Under the pieces are notes generated by a model. That model was given only the letters and a program-made list of their open reading frames with translations, had not been told where the DNA came from and did not search any database. A stretch of 64,000 bases of DNA from contig NZ_CP035807.1 of NCBI RefSeq assembly GCF_008329945.1, positions 2,728,001 to 2,792,000 of the forward strand, read 5' to 3'. Positions 36,284 to 45,390 of this stretch are shown here, piece by piece. This stretch comes from Thiospirochaeta perfilievii. Lineage in GTDB: Bacteria > Spirochaetota > Spirochaetia > DSM-2461. Position 1 is the stretch's first letter. Every line of letters begins with the position of its first letter. The translations under genes were made by a program, and so were the position numbers.

Positions 36284-37657
36284 TTACTTTTTTGTAAGGG
36301 GGAGGTTTATTGTAAATGTTGAGCCTTCTCCTACAATACTCTCTACATTTACATTCCCATTATGGGCTGTAATTATTGCTCTAACCATACTTAATCCAAG
36401 TCCTAAACCTGGTTCATTTCTACTTCTTGTAGAACGGTATAGTCTATCCCAAATATTTTTTATCTCATCTTGGCCAATACCTATACCAGAATCCTTAATC
36501 TTTATTATTAATCTATCTTCTATTGAGTATACAACTATCTCGACAACTTCTCCCTTACCAGAGTACTTAACAGCGTTATCTAGAATGTTGGCAATTGCCT
36601 GTCTAATCTTAATCTCATCCCCATAAATATACTCTTGGTTAAAATCAAATTTCAGTAGAAGATTAATCGCCTTGTCCTCGGCTATAAAACTATAGAGATC
36701 CACACTTTTTTCAATAAGATTTTTAATATTAAACCTCTGAATATCTAGTTTTAATACACCGTTTTCTGAAGCTGTAATATCTAGTAGCGCGTTTAATATT
36801 TTTATTATAGAATCAATCTCCTCAATGGTATCAGATAGGGCCTCTATATGGGATTCTGGGTCTGGATTAGTAAGAGCCACCTCGGATATTCCTCTAATTC
36901 TTGTTAGTGGAGTTCGTAAATCGTGGCTTACATTATCTAGTGTCTCCTTCATTCCTCTTATTAAGTTTTCATTTGAGTCAAATAGTGTCGAGAATAGGTT
37001 TACTAACTCTGATAGTTCATCATCCCCACTATATTTTTTTATCTCTTTTTTTCTTTTTCCAGTCTCTATTATCTCCTTTATAGTATTTGTAAGGTCTAAA
37101 ACTGGTTTTAAAGTGTTTTTAGAGTACCATAGTCCAAAAATCATACTTGTTATAATTAATGGTATAAGTAGTATGATAAAAACCTTACGCAGGACTCTGG
37201 CAAATTGTGTAATATACTGGTTACTAATACCAGTTTGAAAAATTGTGCCATCTTTTGCTATATGGGTTAATACCAGTAGGTTAAATTCATGGAATTCAGA
37301 CTTTAATATTGTTATGCTGCCTGGTTCAACACCGTTTAATAGAGAGTAGTTGTAATCTGTTTTCCATACAGATGGTCCCATATCGAATACTGAGGGCCCC
37401 TTTTGCATTCTAACAAAGTATGGTTTTCCCTCGTACATCATATTTGATATATCAATATCTGAGATTATTAAGTTTAAACCGCCCTTCTCATACTTTGATT
37501 CTAAAACATCTAACTGATATCTCATTTGACCGTAGTCTTCGTTTCTTAAAAATCCCATAATTAGTAGGGATAGGGCAGTAAAGATAATTATTGATACAAT
37601 TGTTGAAAAAAGGGTAAAGGTTAGTGCTATTCTAACATTTACCTTATTTAAGAACAT
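36284..37657 (-). CDS. Sensor histidine kinase
   Basis: 457 aa: TM helix at ~10-34, a ~115-residue periplasmic sensor, TM helix near 155-178, HAMP, HisKA with phospho-acceptor in VSHDLRTPLTR, and HATPase with NILDNAVKYS, DSGIGIG and GLGLGLSMV. It overlaps the upstream response regulator by 14 nt. The gene lies just upstream of htrA, so envelope stress is a plausible signal. Confidence 0.93.
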   Translation of the reverse strand: MFLNKVNVRIALTFTLFSTIVSIIIFTALSLLIMGFLRNEDYGQMRYQLDVLESKYEKGGLNLIISDIDISNMMYEGKPYFVRMQKGPSVFDMGPSVWKTDYNYSLLNGVEPGSITILKSEFHEFNLLVLTHIAKDGTIFQTGISNQYITQFARVLRKVFIILLIPLIITSMIFGLWYSKNTLKPVLDLTNTIKEIIETGKRKKEIKKYSGDDELSELVNLFSTLFDSNENLIRGMKETLDNVSHDLRTPLTRIRGISEVALTNPDPESHIEALSDTIEEIDSIIKILNALLDITASENGVLKLDIQRFNIKNLIEKSVDLYSFIAEDKAINLLLKFDFNQEYIYGDEIKIRQAIANILDNAVKYSGKGEVVEIVVYSIEDRLIIKIKDSGIGIGQDEIKNIWDRLYRSTRSRNEPGLGLGLSMVRAIITAHNGNVNVESIVGEGSTFTINLPLTKK

Positions 37658-38315
37658 ATCCTACACCTCTTATAGTGTGGATTAGCTTCTCATCAAACTC
37701 TTTATCTATCTTATTCCTTAATCGACATACTAATACATCAACAACATTTGTTTGAGGGTCAAAGTTATACTCCCAAATATGTTCCATAATTAGGGTTTTA
37801 GATAAAACAATTCCCTGATTCCGTATAAAATACTCTAAAAAGGAGAACTCTCTAGGTTGACACTCAATTATTTGCTCTCCCCGTTTAACTTCCCTTGTTA
37901 AAAGGTTTAAAGAGAGATCTTTATAGTGTAACTCTGTACTTGTATCCGCCATTGTGGATCTTCTAATAAGAGCTTGTAACCTAGCTAGAAGTTCTGCAAA
38001 GGAGAAGGGTTTTGTTATGTAGTCATCACCACCCTTTTGGAAGCCTATAATTCTGTCATCTACACTTCTTTTTGCACTTAAAATTAGAACTGGGGTTTTT
38101 ATAGAGTTGTCCCTCATTTTCTCTATAACCTGGAGACCATTAAGCTCTCCTGGCATCATTATATCCATAATAGCAGCGTCATAACTGTTGCTTTTTAGCA
38201 TAATGTAACCCTCTTCACCTGTGTATACCTGATCCACACTGAATCCTGATTCTCTTAGGCCCTTAGAGACAAAGGCTGAAATTTTTTCATCATCTTCTAC
38301 TATTAATACTTTCAT
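37644..38315 (-). CDS. OmpR/PhoB-family response regulator
   Basis: 223 aa. Receiver domain with acidic pair (VEDDE), phospho-Asp (IMDIMMPG) and Lys (TKPFSF), then a winged helix ending LIHTIRGVGYVLK. Partner of the overlapping kinase gene. It may regulate its own operon and htrA. Confidence 0.93.
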   Translation of the reverse strand: MKVLIVEDDEKISAFVSKGLRESGFSVDQVYTGEEGYIMLKSNSYDAAIMDIMMPGELNGLQVIEKMRDNSIKTPVLILSAKRSVDDRIIGFQKGGDDYITKPFSFAELLARLQALIRRSTMADTSTELHYKDLSLNLLTREVKRGEQIIECQPREFSFLEYFIRNQGIVLSKTLIMEHIWEYNFDPQTNVVDVLVCRLRNKIDKEFDEKLIHTIRGVGYVLK

Positions 38316-38386
38316 ACCATTAATTGTAGCAATAAAATATCTAAAATAGAATTGGATTTTTATTAATTTTATGTAATCCTATTAAT

Positions 38387-39277
38387 ATGGATATAAGGGA
38401 ACTTAAACTTTTTCTAAAATTAGCTGAAACACTACACTATGCAAGAACAAGCCAGGTAATGGCTATTAGTCCATCGGCACTAAGTCGAACAGTACAAAGG
38501 TTAGAGGACGAGGTTGGAGAGAAGTTATTCGAACGGGATAATAGGTCTGTAAGTTTAACACCCCAAGGTGCACATTTTAGGGATTATGCAAAGGATGTAA
38601 TTGAGAGATGGAGTATTTTACAGGAGACCCTTCAGGGTGAGTCTGATGTTGTTAGTGGTGAGATAACGGTATACTCTTCGGTAACAGCGTGTTATGAAAT
38701 CCTTCCTCCAATTTTAAAGAAACTTAGGGAGTTACATCCAGATGTTCATTTAAACCTAATAACAGGATCTGTTAATGAGGCCTTTGCCCAAGCAGGGGAG
38801 GGGGTTGCAGATATAGTTATTTCCGCAGAGCCTGATAACCTACCAGCTACCCTTGAGTTTTTTCCAATAATCTCCACTCCTATGGTATTTATTGCACCTA
38901 AGTTTGATGAGAATTTTAAAGTAGATATAACTAGTAGCGATTTTGATCCTACCCAAACAGAACTTATACTTCCCAATAAGTCTCTATTTAGAAAGAGAAT
39001 TGATGATTGGTTTTTCGAAAGAGGCATTAAACCTGAATCCTACTCTGAAGCCTCTGGGAATGAGGGTATATTAGCCATGAGTAAGTTAGGTTTTGGAGTT
39101 GGTATAGTTCCTAAGGTTGTTGTGGATCACTCCTTCTTTGGTTCTGAGATGACGGTTGTTGAGTCTGATATGAAGCCCTTTAATGTTGGTCTTCTAATCC
39201 AGAAGAGACGACTCTCTAACCCAATAGTTAAGGCATTTTTAGATATATCAAATATGGTAAAAGAACCAATAAAATAA
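38387..39277 (+). CDS. LysR-family regulator, IlvY-like
   Basis: 296 aa. N-terminal HTH (MDIRELKLFLKLAETLHYAR, SPSALSRTVQRLE) and a C-terminal effector domain. The resemblance to E. coli IlvY, which activates ilvC, extends through the effector domain (VTACYEILPPIL, LGFGVGIVPKVVVDHS). No ilv gene lies in the window, so the target is not visible. Its 3' end overlaps the convergent EcfT gene by 50 nt. Confidence 0.85.
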   Translation: MDIRELKLFLKLAETLHYARTSQVMAISPSALSRTVQRLEDEVGEKLFERDNRSVSLTPQGAHFRDYAKDVIERWSILQETLQGESDVVSGEITVYSSVTACYEILPPILKKLRELHPDVHLNLITGSVNEAFAQAGEGVADIVISAEPDNLPATLEFFPIISTPMVFIAPKFDENFKVDITSSDFDPTQTELILPNKSLFRKRIDDWFFERGIKPESYSEASGNEGILAMSKLGFGVGIVPKVVVDHSFFGSEMTVVESDMKPFNVGLLIQKRRLSNPIVKAFLDISNMVKEPIK

Positions 39278-39908
39278 GTGTAAAATTAATGTTCCTATCC
39301 TCTATATCCTCTTTAATCCATCCGTTATAAGACCTTGAGTCCATAGCTTTAGAGATGGTATCAGCCTTTTTGAAAGTTTCAATTAATAGGGGAACAAGGA
39401 GTCCTTTAACTAAGTTTAGAGGGTTTCTTTTTATATAAACTCCCCTAGATCTAGCAGATAGCTCAATCTCTTTCCATGTAATTAAAAAAGTAGGAATTAG
39501 GTTTATAGTTAGGCTTATATTTTGGGCTAATCTTCTACTTCTAACTATATTGTAGATTCCTGGGGATATCTCATTTGGTCTAGTACTGCCTATAAAAATA
39601 GTTCCAAGTAGTAAAATATCTCCAATTCTTAAAATATAGATTAGTGCACCTTTTACAGATAATTGAAGTATCGATATTATTACACCTAAAATAATTAGAT
39701 ATTTTATATCCTTAAATAACATTTTTATACTTAGAGTGGTTATAAAGAAACCAGATAAAATCAGTATGGAAAAATAGGATAATATAAAAATGTTTCCCTT
39801 TGATATCATATATGAGGATAACATAAGAAGTATAATTTTTACTGTAGGGTGGGTCCTATGAATAGGAGAGTCTCCCTTTTTGTAAATAAAGATATTCAAT
39901 TCAGCCAT
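39228..39908 (-). CDS. bioN: ECF transporter transmembrane protein (EcfT/BioN)
   Basis: 226 aa with about five TM helices. The two cytoplasmic coupling motifs, LSARSRG and KAMDSRSYNG, are the Ala-Arg-Gly-type motifs that contact the ATPase subunits. It follows bioM and bioY, so it should energise biotin uptake, though it could also serve other S components. Confidence 0.85.
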   Translation of the reverse strand: MAELNIFIYKKGDSPIHRTHPTVKIILLMLSSYMISKGNIFILSYFSILILSGFFITTLSIKMLFKDIKYLIILGVIISILQLSVKGALIYILRIGDILLLGTIFIGSTRPNEISPGIYNIVRSRRLAQNISLTINLIPTFLITWKEIELSARSRGVYIKRNPLNLVKGLLVPLLIETFKKADTISKAMDSRSYNGWIKEDIEDRNINFTLILLVLLPYLIYLKMP

Positions 39909-40639
39909 GTCATATCTTCTATTCTATCTTGAATAGGTCGTCTAATATTATATCTCTCAACACACTCAATAAGATCTTTAGGTTCCCCATCTTCTACAAT
40001 TTTCCCACTATCCATTATTATTAGTCTATTCCCATAACTGGCTATTTTCTCAAGGTCATGTGTTATAATTATTACAGTATATCCCAACTCTTTAAGCCGA
40101 ATTAAACTCTTTGTTACACTTTTTACCCCAGGGAAGTCTAAACCTATAAATGGTTCATCAAAGATAATTACCTCAGGTTCCATTGCCAAAACTCCAGCAA
40201 TAGTCACTCTTTTTTTCTCCCCCCCTGAAAGGGTAAAAGGGGCTCTCTCCCTAAGATGGGATATTTCCATCTCCTTAAGGGCTGTTTCGACTACTAATCC
40301 TATCTTTTCTCTACAAAAACCAAGGTTTTTTGGGCCAAATGCTATATCGTCATAGACTGTTAGGCCTATTATTTGACTATCCGGATTTTGGAAGATCAAT
40401 CCAACTTTTGTTTTTAAAAAGTTATCCTTTTTATAACAATCAATACCACTATAGAAAATAGTACCCTTTTTAACAGGGTACAAGCCGTTTAAATGTTGCA
40501 TAAGAAGGGTCTTTCCAGACCCATTAGCCCCAGCTATTATTAGGAAGTCCCCTCGGTTTAAGGTAAAACTGACCGAGTCTACTCTTTTAATTCCATTAAA
40601 GCTCTTTGTAATATTTTTAACTTCTAATAGATTACTCAT
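39896..40639 (-). CDS. bioM: ECF transporter ATPase (EcfA/BioM)
   Basis: About 247 aa from the Met at 40639, which overlaps the bioY stop (ATGAGTAA); the frame extends to 40657. ABC ATPase with Walker A (GANGSGKT), signature (LSGGEKKR), Walker B (VIIFDEP) and the switch His (IITHD). It overlaps bioN by 13 nt. With bioY and bioN it completes a biotin ECF transporter. Confidence 0.88.
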   Translation of the reverse strand: MSNLLEVKNITKSFNGIKRVDSVSFTLNRGDFLIIAGANGSGKTLLMQHLNGLYPVKKGTIFYSGIDCYKKDNFLKTKVGLIFQNPDSQIIGLTVYDDIAFGPKNLGFCREKIGLVVETALKEMEISHLRERAPFTLSGGEKKRVTIAGVLAMEPEVIIFDEPFIGLDFPGVKSVTKSLIRLKELGYTVIIITHDLEKIASYGNRLIIMDSGKIVEDGEPKDLIECVERYNIRRPIQDRIEDMTWLN

Positions 40640-41189
40640 TGGATAAAAAAGGATCAACCTTCCCTTTAAATAGCTGTATAAATGTTATTGCAAGGGCTAT
40701 TTTAATTAGGTCTGGTATTAGAAAAGGTGTTACACAGTACTTCATGGTTGTTGCAAAATCCCACAGAGGTTTATTATCCACTGGTGCTATTACATTGTTA
40801 TATACATACATAGCCCAGGGAATACCTACAGCATATAGGGTTATTGATCCTATTAAAACCGCAACTATTCTAATTATTAAATTTCTGTTATATGCCAGGG
40901 ATGAAATCAACATTAAAGGTATAAAACCAAATATAAATCCTCCTGTTAATCCTACTAAATGACCAAGGCCTCCCTTTCCATTGGAGAATACAGGTAGACC
41001 TATTGCTCCTAATAAAACGTAGGTTGATATTACAATTAGAGATTTTTTGGGCCCTAGTAAAAGTGCTATTAACACTATAAAAAAGTTAGTTAATACTATA
41101 GGTACAGGACCTATAGGTAGTGAAATATAGGCTCCTATAATCACTAAAAATGTAGAAGCTGCTATTATAACAATATCCTTTGTCTTCAT
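40632..41189 (-). CDS. bioY: Biotin transporter BioY (ECF S component)
   Basis: 185 aa from the Met at 41189, preceded by AGGAGG within the end of birA; the upstream in-frame extension to 41243 lies inside birA. Six hydrophobic helices with ISLPIGPVPIVLTNFF and GKGGLGHLVGLTGGFIFGF, typical of BioY. Binds biotin outside the membrane. No biotin synthesis gene is in the window, so the cell may depend on uptake. Confidence 0.9.
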   Translation of the reverse strand: MKTKDIVIIAASTFLVIIGAYISLPIGPVPIVLTNFFIVLIALLLGPKKSLIVISTYVLLGAIGLPVFSNGKGGLGHLVGLTGGFIFGFIPLMLISSLAYNRNLIIRIVAVLIGSITLYAVGIPWAMYVYNNVIAPVDNKPLWDFATTMKYCVTPFLIPDLIKIALAITFIQLFKGKVDPFLSNE

Positions 41190-41193
41190 TAAT

Positions 41194-42072
41194 TTAATCC
41201 TCCTGGGTTGAATCCCCAATATATATATTTTTTGAACTATCAAATGTTCTAAGTTCCAATGTTCCTAATCTGTCTATTTTATTAACTAATCCCTGGTATC
41301 TAATATTTTTAACCAAAAATGTGTGGTTAAAACCTATAATATCAAGCTTTTTTATATATAGGGGGAGTATTTGACCTGGATTTGATAGAAGATCCTTTAT
41401 TCTAAACTTAATTTTCTCTAGTATCTCCCTTCTGGGAATTTTAAAACCTGTATAGATTCCAATTCCGACTGTTACCCAACTTACCTTGTTACTAATTACC
41501 GAAAAGTCGTGTAAAATACCTGATATTTTTATATTATTAGACCATGTCTCAAATGGCCAACGACTCTGTATAGGGATTTCAAGCTCCTTACTTAATATTT
41601 CATTTATAGCTATAACCCCAGCCATAGGAGGTAGGTTTACATCCTTTAGAGCTAGATTGTTCGGTTTTACTATTATGGTAAAGTAGAGGCCTCCTAGGGG
41701 GCTGTTAAACCTACTACCATCCTTACTTATTCCAGACTCCTGCTCTTCGGTTAAAACCACGCTCCAATTTTTAGCCTTACCTAAATGGATTAGATCCCTA
41801 GCTAGGAACATTGTAGAGTTCATACTCTTTTTATAGATGTAGAGTTCCTCATCCTCTTTAAACTCCATTGGTAGTAGAAGATCTTCCTCCTGTATTAATT
41901 GATAACCGTTATTGGTTTTCTCTATATTATACCCTTGGGATATAAGGCTATTTATATTTTTCCATATAGCAGTTCTAGATATTCCTATCTTACTACTTAA
42001 AAGCTCACCAGAAATAGGAGCGGGATTCTGTTTTAAAATATTTATAATCTGTGTTTTACTGTTAACCTTCAT
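41194..42072 (-). CDS. birA: Bifunctional biotin protein ligase/repressor
   Basis: 292 aa class II BirA. The N-terminal winged helix (ISGELLSSKIGISRTAIWKNI) binds DNA; the ligase domain contains the family's biotinyl-AMP region in a divergent form (EEQESGISKDGSRFNSPLGGLYFTI) and SRWPFETWSNN for the usual KWPND motif. It attaches biotin to carboxylases and represses biotin genes. A BirA operator lies over its own start codon, so the birA-bioY-bioM-bioN operon is autoregulated. Confidence 0.88.
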   Translation of the reverse strand: MKVNSKTQIINILKQNPAPISGELLSSKIGISRTAIWKNINSLISQGYNIEKTNNGYQLIQEEDLLLPMEFKEDEELYIYKKSMNSTMFLARDLIHLGKAKNWSVVLTEEQESGISKDGSRFNSPLGGLYFTIIVKPNNLALKDVNLPPMAGVIAINEILSKELEIPIQSRWPFETWSNNIKISGILHDFSVISNKVSWVTVGIGIYTGFKIPRREILEKIKFRIKDLLSNPGQILPLYIKKLDIIGFNHTFLVKNIRYQGLVNKIDRLGTLELRTFDSSKNIYIGDSTQED

Positions 42073-42089
42073 TTGTTTAAAGGTTAACG
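42060..42089 (-). promoter_or_regulatory. BirA operator overlapping the birA start codon
   Basis: GTTAACC (42061-42067), 14 bp, GGTTAAC (42082-42088): a perfect 7-bp inverted repeat with the spacing of known BirA sites. The birA ATG (42072-42070) lies in the spacer. Confidence 0.8.
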
Positions 42090-42130
42090 AAAAGAGGGAA
42101 TTGTTTCAAGAGTATAATTTAAAATTAAAG

Positions 42131-42712
42131 TAGCAGGGGTAGGACTTGTCTTCCATTCGTCAGCATCCTGCTTCCTCATTACAGACACCTTCGTTCACTG
42201 TCGTCGACGTCCTGTCGACTACTCCTCCCTAGGGTCGGCGTTCACTTCGTTTCAAGTCCATATAATTAATGAAAGTAGGTTATAAATAAAAAAAGAGATA
42301 ACCGTAAAAGATTATCTCTTGTAATAGCAGGGGTAGGACTTGTCTTCCATTCGTCAGCATCCTGCTTCCTCATTACAGACACCTTCGTTCACTGTCGTCG
42401 ACGTCCTGTCTACTACTCCTCCCTAGGGTCGGCGTTCACTTCGTTTCAAGTCCATATAATTAATGAAAGTAGGTTATAAATAAAAAAAGAGATAACCGTA
42501 AATGATTATCTCTTGTAATAGCAGGGGTAGGACTTGTCTTCCATTCGTAAGCATCCTGCTTCCTCATTACAGACACCTTCGTTCACTGTCGTCGACGTCC
42601 TGTCGACTACTCCTCCCTAGGGTCGGCGTTCACTTCGTTTCAAGTCCATATAATTAATGAAAGTAGGTTATAAATAAAAAAAGAGATAACCGTAAAAGAT
42701 TATCTCTTGTAA
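42131..42712 (-). repeat. Three 194-bp tandem repeats carrying tRNA-fMet 3' tails
   Basis: Units begin at 42131, 42325 and 42519, with exact 194-bp period; the intact tRNA begins at 42713, one more period on. In transcription order (minus strand) each unit is: a hairpin terminator (AGAGATAA/TTATCTCT plus T run), an AT-rich spacer, a GC-rich ~117-bp block bounded by GGACTTG and CAAGTCC, and the last 18 nt of the tRNA. The three copies differ by only a few substitutions. There is no CRISPR spacer pattern. The order resembles the tRNA-tail repeats after E. coli tyrT. Confidence 0.9.
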
Positions 42713-42785
42713 TAGCAGGGGTAGGACTTGAACCTACGGCCTTTGGGTTATGAGCCCAACGAGCTGCCAACTGCTCCACCCTGCG
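42713..42785 (-). tRNA. Initiator tRNA-Met (CAU)
   Basis: A 73-nt cloverleaf: D arm GAGC/GCTC, anticodon stem TTGGG/CCCAA around CTCATAA, T arm GTAGG/CCTAC with loop TTCAAGT. Initiator features are the three G-C pairs beside the anticodon loop, A11-U24 in the D stem, and an unpaired first acceptor pair (C1 with U72). CCA is not encoded. A twin lies at 58840-58912. Confidence 0.93.
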
Positions 42786-42799
42786 TCGTTTCGAGAACT

Positions 42800-42828
42800 A
42801 ATATAATAAACTTCTATACAAATGTCAA
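42800..42828 (-). promoter_or_regulatory. Promoter of the first tRNA-fMet gene
   Basis: TTGACA (42823-42828) and TATATT (42800-42805) on the minus strand with a 17-bp spacer, placing the start a few bases before the tRNA. Confidence 0.75.
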
Positions 42829-42943
42829 CTATAATGACTTTTATATCTATAATTCCACAAAATGGTTATAGGATTATTTACAAAATTAAAAAAAATCATA
42901 CTATAGTATTATAATTATTGTATTATCAAATTGAGGGAAAATA

Positions 42944-43573
42944 ATGGCCAAATATTCAGTTCTAATAGCAGATGATGAAAAAAACTCCAGAGAAAATCTG
43001 GTTAAACTTTTGCAATGATTACAAAGATATTGAAATTAAAGCTCAGTCAGCAACAGGTGATAATGCACTTACTCATTTAGAACAAAGATACTTCGATTTG
43101 GCTTTCATTGATATCGGAATACCAGGAAAAACAGGTGTTGAGGTTGTGCGAGAAGCAATATCTAGGGGCATTAAACTGCATATATTATTTTTGTTACGGC
43201 ATTTTCCCATTATGGGGCAGAAGCATTCGAACTTGGAGCTATAGATTATTTGTTAAAGCCTGCTTCTGAACAGCGATTAAAAACAGCTATGGATAAGTTT
43301 TTAATTTATAAAAATTCTGGTAATTCAACAAGAGAGATGACCATGGAACAGGCTCTTAAGTGTAAATACAATTTAACCAAAAAAGAGATTGATATTTGTT
43401 TACTTATTAAAAATGGTTTAATAAGGGAAGATATTCAGAACAAACTTAATCTTTCAACACCAACATTAAAAACCCATTTAACCCATATATACGAAAAAAC
43501 AGAATTAAATAACAACAGAGAGGGGAGGGGAGATAAATTTTCCCAACTCCTCTACCTGTTGTTTAATCTATAG
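42944..43573 (+). pseudogene. NarL/LuxR-type response regulator, two frameshifts
   Basis: Starts ATG at 42944 (AKYSVLIADDE), shifts frame near 43015, and back near 43195. The joined reading gives a receiver (DD pair, FIDIGIPG phospho-Asp, LLKPAS Lys) and a LuxR-type helix-turn-helix (LTKKEIDICLLIKNG, STPTLKTHLTHIYEKT). The two shifts compensate, so the second half returns to the first frame, but the receiver is disrupted. It is paired with the convergent, also damaged, kinase gene. Confidence 0.8.
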
Positions 43574-43575
43574 TT

Positions 43576-45158
43576 TTACCTAGGGTCACTGAAGGTTATT
43601 CGTGCAATAATATTCTGTTTTTCCTGGGGCATAATAAGATTAGAGTCCTTAATATACCCTTTAATCTGTTAATAATATTACCAAGGGATCTTGAGTAATC
43701 TACGTGTCCCAGCTTATCCATAGCTAAGTTAATAATTTCAAGATGAACTATTCCATTAATTGAGTGTATTTTTATTTCAATTTCTTTTTGTTCCATTTTA
43801 TTTAAACTGTATTTAAATGCATTTTCAGCAGGGGGTTGAAGTATAAATGGAGGAACAGGAATCTTTGATAATTCATCATCAATATTGTAAATAATTTCCA
43901 ATATATCAGGCCATCGTAGCTTCATTAAATCCAAATAATTTTTTAAAAAATTAACCTCTTCCTGTAGTTTAACAATTCTCTTATCGTTGAATTCGGTAAT
44001 AAAGTGGTAGTTATCAGATAGTAATTGTAAGCTTTCCATTGCACCCTTTGGGGACTCTAGTATTTGGTTAAAAATAATATTCATTGAGTTAAATAAGAAG
44101 TGGGGCTTCATTCTATTTTGTAATATTCGGTTGTTTGCATCAATTAATGCTTCCTCTGCTTCAAGTTTCTTGTTCTGTATCATTAGAACTCTATCACCTA
44201 ATGCAAAGGCCAATAATATTGACTCTACAACGGTTCCAAAATATATCGCATACTCTGTTAGAATATTATCTGGAAGCACATGCACCCTTCTTAGGGTTGT
44301 AGCTGCGGAACCTACAATTAGAAATATCCAGGCAACTATATAAAATCTTGCGGGCCTGTAACCCTTTAGGGATATGTATAATCCAGATAAAAATAGTAGC
44401 ATTATTCCATAAAAGAAGCATAGGGTCGTAAAATTAATAATAATTTCCGAAAGTGGTAACATGAATAAAAGAATATTTAATATAAATATTATAATTGTAA
44501 TGTTATATACTTTTAGAAGTTTTGAACTATAGGTTTTTACTGATAAAAATGACTTTGCAAAAAAGAGTACAAACACAAAGCTTAAAGACATAAATATATT
44601 GTAGTCTTTAGATAAAAACCAATGCCAATTAGGCCATAGGTAATATCTACCAAATCCTTCAACTGTAATGTCATACATTAACATGAAAAATATGTACAAA
44701 AAATAATATAGGTAATTTCGATCTTTGGTACTAATAAAAACTATAAGGTTGTAAAGTGCAATGGATATAATAGCTCCAAATACCCAAAAAAGGATTCTTT
44801 CATCCCTTATATTATCCTGAAAATAATTTAAAGCTCCGGTAATTTTTAGGCCTGTATGCATTTTTGATCTACTATCCACAGAAACATAGATATCAACTGG
44901 TTCATTAGCATTTAAGTAGACTTCGAAGGCTGGGCTTCTATGACTAAACTCTCTTTCTGAAAATTTAACATCACTTCCTGCTGAATCTATAACTATTTTG
45001 CCATTAGGAAACATTGCATAAAAATTTAGTCTATCTGCCTTTGTCCACCTACTAAAGATAATCCATGACCCACTTTCTTTAGCCTGTATCCTATAGCGTT
45101 CCCATACTCTACTTTTGGTTATTCCATGATCAAATTTAGTTTGAGTACTAAATTCCAT
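43576..45158 (-). pseudogene. 7TMR-DISM/LytS-type histidine kinase, frameshifted and 5' truncated
   Basis: The long frame (45158-43596) has part of a 7TMR-DISM extracellular domain, seven TM helices (~residues 120-320), a coiled coil, the phospho-His motif MKPHFLFNSMN and ATP-binding PPAENAFKYS. The frame upstream of 45158 stays open for some 20 codons but has no signal peptide, so the N-terminus is lost. Near 43667 the last ~25 residues move to another frame: one extra base in the local AAAGGG would give KDSNLI...ARITFSDP, a normal ATPase end, stopping at 43576. Both partners of this system therefore look decayed. Confidence 0.75.
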
Positions 45159-45390
45159 ATTGTAGATAGTATCTATAGAATATTCTCTATTTTCATCAAA
45201 TAGCCACTGCCCTTTGTTTCATAATTTTTTTATTTCATATTTATTAGTGATTTTTTTGAGTTTCTAGTGAATTTAAATTGGTAGTAAGAATTATAATTAA
45301 AAATAATAAGTAATTTTTTTTGCATATTGATATTATGAGTCAACACTTTTATTTATATCAAGCTTTTTTTATTAAAAATTCTTTTATAGT

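Noticed and set aside
42131-42712. Possible CRISPR array
   Set aside because: The units are 194 bp and almost identical throughout, with no short repeat/unique spacer alternation and no cas genes.
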